A stretch of 13,011 bases of DNA from Fidelibacterota bacterium SCGC AAA003-L08 (GTDB lineage Bacteria > Fidelibacterota > Marinisomatia > SCGC-AAA003-L08 > D37C17): assembly GCA_000405805.1 (NCBI GenBank), contig ASPJ01000031.1, positions 1-13,011 of the forward strand, written 5' to 3'. The notes under the pieces are model-generated. The model did not search any database, had not been told where the DNA came from, and worked only from the letters and a program-made list of their open reading frames with translations. The position numbers were made by a program, and so were the translations under genes. Shown here one piece after another: positions 5,534-13,011 of the stretch. The number at the start of each line of letters is the position of its first letter. Position 1 is the first letter of the stretch.

Positions 5534-7336
5534 TTAGCGGTATTTTTGAGAAAATCCAGCCTCTTCGTCGACAGTATTCATCAATAAAAATCCAATAACA
5601 AATAATACAATGACAACAGAGATGCCTAATCGTAAATCTTGGAAGGCTTCAGCTACTAACCCTAGAAGTAATGGGCCAGTAAAGGCAGTTGCTTTTCCTG
5701 TAAAAGCAAAGAATCCAAAAAATTCATTTTCTTTTCCTTCTGGTATGAATTTAGCCATCAAAGAACGGCTTGCTGTTTGATTGGGTCCTGAGAACACTCC
5801 TATTAATACTCCTGCAAGCCAAAAATAAAATGAATCATGTGTTAATGTTACTGCAATTATACATGCAATAATAAGGCCAATATTACTTAATTGAATAGTT
5901 TTCTTTCCTCCAATTTTATCATCTAGAAAACCTAGAAAAAAAGATCCTAACCCAGCAGCTACATTTAATACTATACCAAATATAAGTATATCATTGAATG
6001 TAAAACCAAATTGACCCTTGGCATATATTCCGCCAAAAGCAAAAATTGTTATCAATGCATCATTATAAAATAATCGTGCAATTAAAAATCTAACTAGAAT
6101 TTTATATTCTCTTATATTTGTGAAAGTAGATTTGATTTGCCTAAATGAATCTTTCCATAGATTTTTTAGAGATTGAGGTTTTTGTATGCTATTATTATCT
6201 CCAACAAATAAAAATACTGGAATACTAAAAATTATAAACCAAATAGCAACCATTAAGTTGATTGCCCTGATGTTCTGTGTTGATCCATGCGCAAGTTCAG
6301 ATATATCCTTATAATCTAATTTTTCATATTCATCACACATAGACTCATTTATAACTATAAAATTACCACCCTCTCCATATGCTAGTATACCAGTTAATTT
6401 ATTCTCTTTATAAATAGGCTGTCTTACTTCATAATATTGACCATCATCTAATTCAATAAATCTTTGATTTTCCGACTTGTAATTCTGATTCCAAGGACCA
6501 ACTAGATAGATTGTATTATCTTTATTTCTACTTTTCTTATATGAATCTATAAACTTTAATGAATCAAAATTAGATAGTTTTACAAATGAATTGTTAAGTG
6601 AAATAGATTGAGCTTTTTCTGTTGTGCCTTTTTTAGAAATTTGGAGATACATTCCAGATGGTATCTCAAGGTTCTCACTCTGGCCTGACATGCCTAGAGC
6701 ATTTCTTATTTTCTCAAATATCTCTGACTTCTTAGCTGATTCAATATATAACCCATCTTCAACTATTTTGTTAAACTTTACACTAATTCTATTTGGAGAC
6801 TGTAACTTATCAACTCCAAATGCAGGGGTCGGAGTTTGAACAAACATAAATAGTGCAACTGCAAGCGATATCAATCCTCCTAAATACCCTAAAGACCAAC
6901 CATAGCCTGATATTCTTCCAATTTTATTTTTAGGTGCTATCTCTGGCAAATAAGCATTGCAAAACACGCCTCCCATTTCAAAACCAATATTCGATATTAC
7001 AACCCAAAATAAAGCTTTATAAATCTCACCTGGGACTGGATAGTAAAGAGCACAGCTTCCAAGAATACAGATAAATGTCCAGAATATTAAAAATAGTTTT
7101 CTGTATCCTCCCCTATCTGCAATTGCACCCATTATAGGAGATAAAAATGCTACTGAAATAGCTGTTATTGTAATAGCTCTAGACCATAGTGCTGCTCCAG
7201 TAATTTCATTTTCAGAAATAACACTTGCAAAGAAAGTACTGTATATAAAAGTTATGATTAATGTTGTATAAGGCTGATTTGCAAAATCATACATTGACCA
7301 TGCAAAAATAGTTCTACGACTTTTATCAACTCCCAT
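5534..7336 (-). CDS. MFS transporter, UMF1-like, with large extracytoplasmic insert
   Basis: An integral inner-membrane permease of the major facilitator superfamily. The N-terminus FAWSMYDFANQPYTTLIITFIYSTFF is the hallmark of the UMF1 (Atg22-related) family, whose substrates are mostly unknown. Hydrophobic helices lie at about 18-40, 50-74, 81-99, 107-128, 146-166, 357-378, then six more from about 412 to 586, including FLDDKIGGKKT and GPNQTASRSLMAKFIPEG. SPIMGAIADRGGYRK at 66-80 is the MFS loop 2-3 signature. Ordinary members have about 420-480 residues; this one has 600 because of an insert at about 167-355 between helices 5 and 6, predicted to face outside the cytoplasm. The ATG overlaps the folD stop by 11 nt with no clear ribosome binding site. 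Export of a metabolite or drug is possible, but the substrate is unknown. Confidence 0.85.
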   Translation of the reverse strand: MGVDKSRRTIFAWSMYDFANQPYTTLIITFIYSTFFASVISENEITGAALWSRAITITAISVAFLSPIMGAIADRGGYRKLFLIFWTFICILGSCALYYPVPGEIYKALFWVVISNIGFEMGGVFCNAYLPEIAPKNKIGRISGYGWSLGYLGGLISLAVALFMFVQTPTPAFGVDKLQSPNRISVKFNKIVEDGLYIESAKKSEIFEKIRNALGMSGQSENLEIPSGMYLQISKKGTTEKAQSISLNNSFVKLSNFDSLKFIDSYKKSRNKDNTIYLVGPWNQNYKSENQRFIELDDGQYYEVRQPIYKENKLTGILAYGEGGNFIVINESMCDEYEKLDYKDISELAHGSTQNIRAINLMVAIWFIIFSIPVFLFVGDNNSIQKPQSLKNLWKDSFRQIKSTFTNIREYKILVRFLIARLFYNDALITIFAFGGIYAKGQFGFTFNDILIFGIVLNVAAGLGSFFLGFLDDKIGGKKTIQLSNIGLIIACIIAVTLTHDSFYFWLAGVLIGVFSGPNQTASRSLMAKFIPEGKENEFFGFFAFTGKATAFTGPLLLGLVAEAFQDLRLGISVVIVLFVIGFLLMNTVDEEAGFSQKYR

Positions 7337-8246
7337 TTTTGGCAGCTTTGATTGTATTTATCAATAACATCATGATTGTCATAGGCCCAACTCCTCCAGG
7401 GACTGGAGTGATAGAATTAACTTTACCAGAGCATCCTTTAAAATCTACATCACCACATATATGGTATCCTTTTTCAGAATCATCTTCTACTCTATTAATT
7501 CCAACATCAATAATATTAACGTGCTTATTAATCATGTCTGAAGTGATTAAATTAGGGACTCCTGTGGCTGCAATCAATATATCCGCTTGAAGAGTATATT
7601 TTCTAAGAGGATTTGTTTTTGAATGACATACTGTGACCGTAGCATTCCCTTTTTTAAATGACTGAGATAACAGTGAAACCATTGGTTTCCCTACGATATT
7701 ACTTCTTCCGACAATCACAGCATGTTTCCCAGTAGTTTCGATATCATAATAATCTAAAAGTTCCACAATACCATATGGAGTGCATGGAATAAATCTTGGA
7801 TGTCCTAAAAATAGCTTTCCTAGATTTTCTGAGTGAAACCCATCTACATCTTTAGAAGGATTAATAGAATTAATAACAACTTGAGAATCAATATGATTTG
7901 GAAGAGGCAACTGTACTAAAATTCCATGGAATTTATTATTTTGATTCAAATCTTCAATAAATGATAGTAATTCATCTTGAGATATATTTAAATCAAAAGT
8001 AAATGTTTCGCTATGACAATGATTAGTTAAAAAGAATTTATGTTTGTTTCTTACATATATTTTTGATGCAGGATTATCCCCAATCAGCACAACTGCTAAT
8101 CCAGGAACAATATTTTGATTAGATAATTGCTTTATTTCTTTTCTTGCATGAGCTATTAATTTCTCAACTACGGGCTTAGAATATAATATTTTAGAATTAA
8201 TAAATTTCTCCAGATTATTGATTAATAGAATCTCCTTTTTTATCAA
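7326..8246 (-). CDS. folD: Bifunctional methylene-THF dehydrogenase / methenyl-THF cyclohydrolase
   Basis: FolD interconverts 5,10-methylene-, methenyl- and 10-formyl-tetrahydrofolate with NADP, supplying one-carbon units for purines and fMet-tRNA. Motifs are clear: PGLAVVLIGDNPASKIYVRNKHK with the active-site Tyr and Lys, GILVQLPLP, NPSKDVDGFH with the catalytic Asp, the nucleotide-binding GRSNIVGKPM, and PVPGGVGPMTIMMLL near the end. The start is uncertain. The frame opens at TTG 8246-8244, overlapping zapA by 32 nt without a ribosome binding site. AAGGAG at 8237-8232 and GGAG at 8211-8208 lie inside it and point to later starts: ATC 8222-8220 or ATT 8201-8199. The ATT start aligns with the usual FolD N-terminus (INSKIL against MAAKII in E. 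coli) and would give about 291 residues. The normal DGK after the first strand is YSK here. Confidence 0.95.
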   Translation of the reverse strand: MIKKEILLINNLEKFINSKILYSKPVVEKLIAHARKEIKQLSNQNIVPGLAVVLIGDNPASKIYVRNKHKFFLTNHCHSETFTFDLNISQDELLSFIEDLNQNNKFHGILVQLPLPNHIDSQVVINSINPSKDVDGFHSENLGKLFLGHPRFIPCTPYGIVELLDYYDIETTGKHAVIVGRSNIVGKPMVSLLSQSFKKGNATVTVCHSKTNPLRKYTLQADILIAATGVPNLITSDMINKHVNIIDVGINRVEDDSEKGYHICGDVDFKGCSGKVNSITPVPGGVGPMTIMMLLINTIKAAKNGS

Positions 8247-8517
8247 TATATTCAGATATTTTTAGTGCTTGATTTTCTACTTTCGAAATAAAATTATGAC
8301 TTTTTGATCTTACATCAAATAATTCCGCGGTGATATTCATGCATGCTAATACTGAAATTTTTAATTGCTGTGAAGAAGAGTCAATGCCTGATTCTTTAAT
8401 CTCATTCATTTTTTCATTAACATATTTTGCTACATCTTGTATATACTTAGGGTCAGCACTTGTTTTCATAACATATTCCTGACCTAAAATATCAACTCTC
8501 ACTACATTAGAATCCAT
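8215..8517 (-). CDS. zapA: Cell division protein ZapA
   Basis: ZapA binds and bundles FtsZ filaments at midcell. The 100-residue protein has the family's N-terminal beta-hairpin with VRVDILGQEYVMKTSADPKYIQDVAKYVNEKMNEIKES and a C-terminal helix (LKISVLACMNITAELFDVRSK, then FISKVENQALKISEYIDKK) predicted to form the antiparallel coiled-coil tetramer. The ATG at 8517-8515 has AGGAG six bases upstream, next to the pheT stop. The pheT-zapA order is found in many bacteria. The 3' end overlaps the longest possible folD frame by 32 nt, but would clear folD by 13 nt if folD starts at the ATT. Confidence 0.9.
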   Translation of the reverse strand: MDSNVVRVDILGQEYVMKTSADPKYIQDVAKYVNEKMNEIKESGIDSSSQQLKISVLACMNITAELFDVRSKSHNFISKVENQALKISEYIDKKGDSINQ

Positions 8518-8526
8518 CCATAACTC

Positions 8527-10917
8527 CTATCTTTGAACAGCGTCAAACTTATTTTTTAATTTATCTACTATTTTATTTATAATAACATCAACTTCTTCAT
8601 CCTTTAATGTTCTTTCTATTGATTGAAATTTCATTCGAAACGACATGCTTTTTTTATTTTCATCAAGTTTATTGTCTTCGTATAAATCAAACAACCTAAC
8701 ACCTTTAAGTATTGTATTGTCAGTTGATAAAATTAATTTTTCTATATCAGAAAATTTAACTTCTTTTGAAACAAGTATTGATATATCTCTATTAATAAAC
8801 GGGAAATAGTTCCATGAAGAAATTTTACTATCTTTTTTATTTATACTTTTTTTTATAGAATCAATATTTAATTCAGAAAAAAGCAAACTCCCTTTTATTG
8901 CAAATTGTGATTTATTTTTTTTATTAGGAACACCAATATAACCTAGATGATTTTTCCCTAAATAAATATTACACAATACATCAAATCCTTCACTGGAATT
9001 ATCTTCTTTAAAAGTAATATTGTCAATTCCAATTGATTGCAAAAGGTGACTCACTTCACCTTTAGCATAATAAAAATCTATACAATCCTTATTGCTCCAA
9101 TTGTCGCATTCTTCACCATACCAAACTAAGCCAAGACTAAAAGATTCTGAAGTACCTGTTTTAGTAAAATTATTTGAGAAATGAATGGCTCCTATTTCAA
9201 ATAATTTAAATAATTTCTCTTGTCTGTTTTCATTAAACTTGACTGCTTTCATTAATCCACAGAATAAAGAATTTCTTAAATATTCCATTTCCTTATTTAA
9301 TGGATTAGAAATCATAATGCTATTTTCTTCAATACCTGCGATATCTATTTCTTTTTTATTTAACAGGCTATTGGAATACTGTTCATTAAATCCATTAGAA
9401 GACAATAATAATCTAATCTGAGAATCAATATTCCTTTCATCAGCTACAAAACTTGAAAATGTTATAGCACATGATGAGGAATTGTCAATATTATTATATC
9501 CAAATACTCGAGCTACTTCTTCATACAAGTCAACTTCTCTATTTAAATCATTTCTAAAAGAAGGAATAGTACATTCTAAGCTATCTGATTTTTTATCATA
9601 CAATATATTTAAACTATCAAAAATATTTTTAATAGATTGAAGACTAATCTCAGACCCTAAAAATTGATTGCATTTTTTAATATTAAAAGATATCTTCCTA
9701 ATAGTTGATTTTCGAGGATATATATCAAAAATTTTAGGAACTGTTTCCCCACCAGCTAATTCTAGAATGATTGCACATAATTTATTTAATGCTGGAATCA
9801 ATATATCAATATCAGTATCTCTCTCAAATCGTTTAGAAGCCTCAGTAGAAATCCCAAGTTGCTTAGATGATTTTCGAATATTAACTGGATTAAAGTATGC
9901 ACTCTCAATTAATATATTTGTTGTTTTTTCATCTATGCCAGAATTGTTCCCTCCAATAATACCGGCTATAGCTATTGGATTAGATCCATCACATATAAGT
10001 AAATTATTAGTAGAAAGACTTTGTTTAACTCCATCTAAAGTAACTATTTCTTCACCTTTTTTAGCACATCTAACATCTATGCTACTACTTTTAATTTTAT
10101 CTAAATCAAAAGTATGCATTGGATGTCCTAAATCCATAAGTATATAATTGGCCGCATCTATAATATTGTTAATGCTTTTCTGACCTATTGATTCCAAGTT
10201 CTCCTTAAGCCAGGGAGGCGATTCCTTAACTTTAACGCCTTTAATTATACAGGCAGCATATCTTTTACAATTATTTTGGCTTGATATTTTGATTGCAAAT
10301 TTTTCCTTCACTTTAGCTTTTTTAAATTCAATTGATTCATAATCAGATTTTTCAATTCGTTTCTTTTCCAAAATAGCTAATTCTCTAGCAACCCCAAGAT
10401 GTCCGAGGCAATCACCTCTATTAGGTGTCAAATCTATATCATAGATAATATCTTCTTCCAGGTTCATTGTCTTCCTGAAGTCTGAACCTCTAACATGTTT
10501 ATCATCAAGTATCATAATACCTTCATGATTATCTCCAAGACCAAGTTCTCGCTCAGAACATATCATCCCTTCCGAAATAATTCCTCTTATTTTTGTTTCT
10601 TTAATTTTAAATTTCCCAAAATCAAGAGTTGCTCCAATTTTAGCAAAAGGCACTAGAATCCCACTTCTTACATTTTGTGCACCACAAACAACATTAAAAG
10701 ATGATTTTTTATCTACCTGAACTTTGCAAACAAATAAATGATCAGAGTTCTCATGGGGGTTACATTCCGTAACTTCTCCAACAACAACATTTGAAAATGA
10801 GTTTCCATATTTCTCATAGGTACATTCCAAACCTAAATCTGTTAACCCTTCAGCTAATTCTGAAGGTGTTAGGGTCGTTTTTACATAATTTTGTAACCAA
10901 TTTAACGAAACTTTCAT
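8527..10917 (-). CDS. pheT: Phenylalanyl-tRNA synthetase beta subunit
   Basis: The beta subunit of the alpha2-beta2 PheRS binds tRNA-Phe and edits mischarged Tyr-tRNA. At 796 residues it has the full bacterial length. Domains in order: an N-terminal EMAP-like tRNA-binding domain at about 40-150 (VVVGEVTECNPHENSDHLFVCKV, GMICSERELGL), the B3/4 editing domain at about 210-380 (INNIIDAANYILMDLGHPMHTFDLDKI, GIIGGNNSGIDEKTTNILIESAYFNP, STEASKRFERDTD), B5 at about 400-470, a catalytic-like core at about 480-690, and a C-terminal ferredoxin-fold anticodon-binding domain at about 700-796 (FPFINRDISILV, SIERTLKDEEVD). The ATG overlaps the pheS TGA as ATGA, ensuring coupled, roughly equal synthesis. 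An eight-A tract at 8847-8854 is in frame. Confidence 0.98.
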   Translation of the reverse strand: MKVSLNWLQNYVKTTLTPSELAEGLTDLGLECTYEKYGNSFSNVVVGEVTECNPHENSDHLFVCKVQVDKKSSFNVVCGAQNVRSGILVPFAKIGATLDFGKFKIKETKIRGIISEGMICSERELGLGDNHEGIMILDDKHVRGSDFRKTMNLEEDIIYDIDLTPNRGDCLGHLGVARELAILEKKRIEKSDYESIEFKKAKVKEKFAIKISSQNNCKRYAACIIKGVKVKESPPWLKENLESIGQKSINNIIDAANYILMDLGHPMHTFDLDKIKSSSIDVRCAKKGEEIVTLDGVKQSLSTNNLLICDGSNPIAIAGIIGGNNSGIDEKTTNILIESAYFNPVNIRKSSKQLGISTEASKRFERDTDIDILIPALNKLCAIILELAGGETVPKIFDIYPRKSTIRKISFNIKKCNQFLGSEISLQSIKNIFDSLNILYDKKSDSLECTIPSFRNDLNREVDLYEEVARVFGYNNIDNSSSCAITFSSFVADERNIDSQIRLLLSSNGFNEQYSNSLLNKKEIDIAGIEENSIMISNPLNKEMEYLRNSLFCGLMKAVKFNENRQEKLFKLFEIGAIHFSNNFTKTGTSESFSLGLVWYGEECDNWSNKDCIDFYYAKGEVSHLLQSIGIDNITFKEDNSSEGFDVLCNIYLGKNHLGYIGVPNKKNKSQFAIKGSLLFSELNIDSIKKSINKKDSKISSWNYFPFINRDISILVSKEVKFSDIEKLILSTDNTILKGVRLFDLYEDNKLDENKKSMSFRMKFQSIERTLKDEEVDVIINKIVDKLKNKFDAVQR

Positions 10918-11936
10918 AACTTAATTTGTTCTAGAAACTGAATATCCCCATTATAGAATATCCTAATATCTTTTACTCCATATTTTAGCATTGCTATTCT
11001 TTCAATACCTATTCCAAAAGCAAAGCCAGACCATATATCGACATCATAATCAACAAATTTAAAAACTTCAGGGTCTACCATCCCACAACCTAAAATTTCA
11101 ATCCATCCAGATTGTTTGCAAATATTACATCCTTTACTTTTACAAAAGATACATGACACATCCATCTCAGCACTAGGTTCAGTAAAAGGAAAATAACTAG
11201 GTCTGAATCTAGTCTTGACATTTTCTCCAAATAAACTCTTAGCAAAATAATCCAATGTTCCTTTTAAATCAGAAAATTTTACATTTTTATCTATATATAA
11301 ACCCTCTATTTGATGGAATAAACAGTAGCTCCTAACACTGATATCTTCATTTCTGTAAACTCTTCCAGGAGAAATAATTCTAAGAGGAGGTTGATTTTTT
11401 TCCATGAAATGAATTTGACTACTAGAGGTATGTGTTCGCAATAACGTTTCTTTATTTATATAAAATGTATCCTGCATATCTCTTGCGGGATGATCTTTTG
11501 GAATATTTAAAGCTTCAAAATTATAATAGTCTGTATCTACCTCAGGTCCATATATAGTTGAAAAACCAATTCTATTAAAAATACTTTTTATTTCATCTAT
11601 GATTTTAGTTAGAGGATGTATTGAGCCTGAGAATTTCTCTGTTCCGGGCATAGAAGAATCAATGTTTAAAGCATTATTAGATAAATCAGAAAGATTATTT
11701 CCTAAGCTATGAATCTCTTTAGTTATTACATTTTTGATGGAATTTATTTTTTTCCCGCATTCTGGTTTATCAGAATCAGAAACACTATTTAATAATGGAT
11801 ATAATTCAGAAAGCAGACCTTTCCGACCAAGATATTTATTTTTAAAATCATCAAATTTTATAGAATTAGATTTAAAATTTTTCTTATCCTTGGAAAAAGA
11901 ATCATTGATAGCTTGAATCTTGTCATTTAGATTCAT
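10914..11936 (-). CDS. pheS: Phenylalanyl-tRNA synthetase alpha subunit
   Basis: Catalytic class II subunit of PheRS. The N-terminal coiled-coil tRNA-binding arm covers about residues 1-90 (KNKYLGRKGLLSELY). The catalytic core follows: HPLTKIIDEIKSIFNRIGF at about 107, DHPARDMQDTFY at 148-159, LLRTHTSSSQIHFM around 165-178, motif 2 GRVYRNEDIS..CLFHQIEG at 191-212 and motif 3 GFAFGIGIERIAMLKYG at 304-320. Four cysteines at 262, 265, 270 and 273 (CIFCKSKGCNICK) form a zinc-ribbon-like knuckle before GWIEILGCGMVDP; E. coli PheS lacks it, while many other bacterial PheS proteins have a comparable CxxC pair. At 340 residues the length is normal. The ATG at 11936-11934 is 11 nt after the rplT stop. 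Confidence 0.98.
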   Translation of the reverse strand: MNLNDKIQAINDSFSKDKKNFKSNSIKFDDFKNKYLGRKGLLSELYPLLNSVSDSDKPECGKKINSIKNVITKEIHSLGNNLSDLSNNALNIDSSMPGTEKFSGSIHPLTKIIDEIKSIFNRIGFSTIYGPEVDTDYYNFEALNIPKDHPARDMQDTFYINKETLLRTHTSSSQIHFMEKNQPPLRIISPGRVYRNEDISVRSYCLFHQIEGLYIDKNVKFSDLKGTLDYFAKSLFGENVKTRFRPSYFPFTEPSAEMDVSCIFCKSKGCNICKQSGWIEILGCGMVDPEVFKFVDYDVDIWSGFAFGIGIERIAMLKYGVKDIRIFYNGDIQFLEQIKL

Positions 11937-11947
11937 AGTACTCTCAA

Positions 11948-12292
11948 TTAATTTATTGATTTCGCTAATTCAGAAAAGCCTTCTGGGTCATTTACAGCCA
12001 TATCAGCAAGTATCTTTCTATTTAAAAGAATATTCTTTTCTTTGAGAGAATACATGAATTGAGAATAACTCAATCCATTTAATCTTGCAGCAGCATTAAT
12101 TCTTGCTATCCAAAGTTTTCTAAAAACTCTCTTCTTTTGGCGCCTATCTCTATAAGCATACTGCAAACCTTTTTGCACTGCATCTTTTGCAGTTCTATAG
12201 TTTGACTTTCGGGTTCCAAAATATCCTTTGGCTTGTTTAATTATTTTTTTATGTTTTGCTCTTCTTGGAACAGAACTATTCGCTCTAGGCAC
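11948..12292 (-). CDS. rplT: 50S ribosomal protein L20
   Basis: L20 binds 23S rRNA early in 50S assembly. The 114-residue sequence is diagnostic: the basic extended N-terminus MPRANSSVPRRAKHKKIIKQAKGYFGTRKSNYRTAKDAVQKGLQYAYRDRRQKKR, then FRKLWIARINAAARLNGLSYSQFM and the globular end ILADMAVNDPEGF. The start is GTG at 12292-12290 with AAGGAG eight bases upstream; an ATG just ahead is out of frame and stops within the region. In E. coli and Bacillus L20 represses its own operon by binding the mRNA leader, and similar control is possible here, but the relevant leader ahead of infC is outside the window. Confidence 0.98.
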   Translation of the reverse strand: MPRANSSVPRRAKHKKIIKQAKGYFGTRKSNYRTAKDAVQKGLQYAYRDRRQKKRVFRKLWIARINAAARLNGLSYSQFMYSLKEKNILLNRKILADMAVNDPEGFSELAKSIN

Positions 12293-12309
12293 TATACATT
12301 CTCCTTAAA

Positions 12310-12498
12310 TTAAACCATTAATTTTGTTCTTTTAGACATCGCAGATGACATAATAGTACTTTTGCGAAGTCGTCTTTTCCTCTTTGAACTTTTCCTAACT
12401 CCAAAATGACTATTGCCACCTTTAGTATACGATATATTTCCTGAACCAGTTATTTTATATCGTTTTGCAGCACTTTTTTTTGTTTTCATTTTTGGCAT
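12310..12498 (-). CDS. rpmI: 50S ribosomal protein L35
   Basis: Small 50S protein of 62 residues, typical for the family (MPKMKTKKSAAKRYKITGSGNISYTKGG, then the basic segment RKSSKRKRRLRKSTIMS). It lies between infC and rplT in the near-universal infC-rpmI-rplT order. The ATG at 12498-12496 has AAGGAG at 12510-12505, which overlaps the infC stop codon, so the two genes are probably translationally linked. Its eight-A tract (12474-12481) encodes Lys codons in frame. Confidence 0.98.
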   Translation of the reverse strand: MPKMKTKKSAAKRYKITGSGNISYTKGGNSHFGVRKSSKRKRRLRKSTIMSSAMSKRTKLMV

Positions 12499-12508
12499 CT
12501 TTAACTCC

Positions 12509-13011
12509 TTATCTAGGACGTAATATAATTGACATACGTCTACCCTCTAAACTAGATTCCTTATCTATTTCAGCAATTTCCTCTAAAATCCCAGTTACCT
12601 TTTTGAGCAATTCATATCCAGCTTCCTTCCTAGTCATTTCACGCCCTCTAAACATAACTGTAATTTTTAATTTATCTCCTTTTAACAAAAATTTCTGACC
12701 TTTATTCAGCTTTGTTATCAAATCATGATCACCTGTATTAGGTCTAATTCTAATTTCTTTTAGATGTACAATATGTTGTTTCTTTTTGTTTAATTTTTTC
12801 TTTTTTTGTCTTTCAAATCTATATTTCCCAAAGTCCAATATTTTACAAACAGGTGGATTGCCATTTGGGGAAATTTCTACTAAATCTAAATTTGCATTAT
12901 TTGCTAGCTCTATAGCTTCCTCAAGTTTAACAACTCCTTTTTGTTCTCCTGTTTCAGTAATCAACAATACTTCAGGAGCTTTAATTCTATCATTAATTCT
13001 AGGATTATTTT
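12509..13011 (-). CDS. infC: Translation initiation factor IF-3 (5' end outside the window)
   Basis: IF-3 binds the 30S subunit, prevents premature 50S joining and checks the start codon and initiator tRNA. About 166 residues are visible. The frame runs open past the TTG at 12967: the codons upstream of it encode NNPRINDRIKAPEV, the conserved IF-3 N-terminus (INDRIRAPEV-type), so the true start lies beyond 13011 and is probably only a few to some tens of codons away. Landmarks are LDLVEISPNGNPPVCKILDFGKYRFE ending the N-domain, the Lys-rich linker (QKKKKLNKKKQ), and the C-domain HLKEIRIRPNTGDHDLITKLNKGQKFL, KITVMFRGREM, IILRPR. Many infC genes start with ATT or ATC; that cannot be tested here. 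The next gene follows after ten bases. Confidence 0.97.
   Translation of the reverse strand, partial: NNPRINDRIKAPEVLLITETGEQKGVVKLEEAIELANNANLDLVEISPNGNPPVCKILDFGKYRFERQKKKKLNKKKQHIVHLKEIRIRPNTGDHDLITKLNKGQKFLLKGDKLKITVMFRGREMTRKEAGYELLKKVTGILEEIAEIDKESSLEGRRMSIILRPR

Noticed and set aside
9668..10147. A 159-codon open frame on the plus strand
   Set aside because: It lies wholly antisense to pheT, whose domains are continuous there. The encoded peptide is low-complexity, has no family resemblance, and there is no ribosome binding site. It is a shadow of AT-rich codon use; the same holds for the shorter plus-strand frames at 1039-1299, 7339-7590 and 12465-12698.
12965..12967. TTG at 12967 as the infC start
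   Set aside because: The frame stays open upstream to the window edge and encodes the conserved IF-3 N-terminus (INDRIKAPEV), so this TTG is an internal Leu codon.
1..13011. Defence island, prophage, biosynthetic cluster or other novel multi-gene system
   Set aside because: Nearly all the genes are recognisable housekeeping genes in conserved or plausible order. No nuclease, toxin, transposase, integrase, RNA gene or array was found on either strand.

Overview
The window is a compact, AT-rich bacterial housekeeping segment in which every supportable gene lies on the minus strand. TAA, TAG and TGA are all used as stops, so nothing suggests recoding. Gene order, tiny or negative gene spacing, and the absence of mobile elements or phage genes suggest a streamlined, low-GC, probably Gram-negative lineage. 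An aquatic or marine FCB-type group such as Marinimicrobia/SAR406 would fit, but this is an impression from gene order and composition and cannot be settled from the window.

Read in the direction of transcription (from position 13011 down to 1), the layout is as follows. (a) infC (start outside the window), rpmI, rplT, pheS, pheT, zapA and folD form a classic IF3-L35-L20-PheRS cluster running on into cell division and one-carbon metabolism. The next gene is a 600-residue MFS transporter of the UMF1 type with an unusual insert of about 190 residues. (b) After an 89-bp gap with a candidate promoter and a small tandem repeat come a short secreted or membrane-anchored protein with an HMA-like fold, smpB, tyrS, a cytoplasmic-looking NlpC/P60 peptidase with an SH3-like N-terminus, and trpS. 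(c) trpS runs almost directly into an RluB-type pseudouridine synthase. After an 81-bp gap come cmk and the start of an acidic protein that is probably ribosomal protein S1 (rpsA).

The genes mainly serve translation: initiation (IF3, S1), ribosomal proteins (L35, L20), three aminoacyl-tRNA synthetases (Phe, Tyr, Trp), rRNA modification (RluB) and ribosome rescue (SmpB). CMP kinase, FolD, ZapA and the peptidoglycan peptidase link this to nucleotide supply, folate, division and wall turnover.

The strongest anomaly is that trpS is broken into two frames at a run of eight A residues immediately before the essential KMSKS signature. At least four other eight-A tracts in neighbouring genes are in frame. 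Secondary points are a perfect 33-bp tandem repeat in the acidic N-terminus of the S1-like gene, the extracytoplasmic insert in the transporter, an HMA-like protein without CxxC, a run of genes with TTG or other non-ATG starts, and an ambiguous folD start (possibly ATT). I found no convincing new multi-gene system. No stretch above 300 bases lacks a gene.
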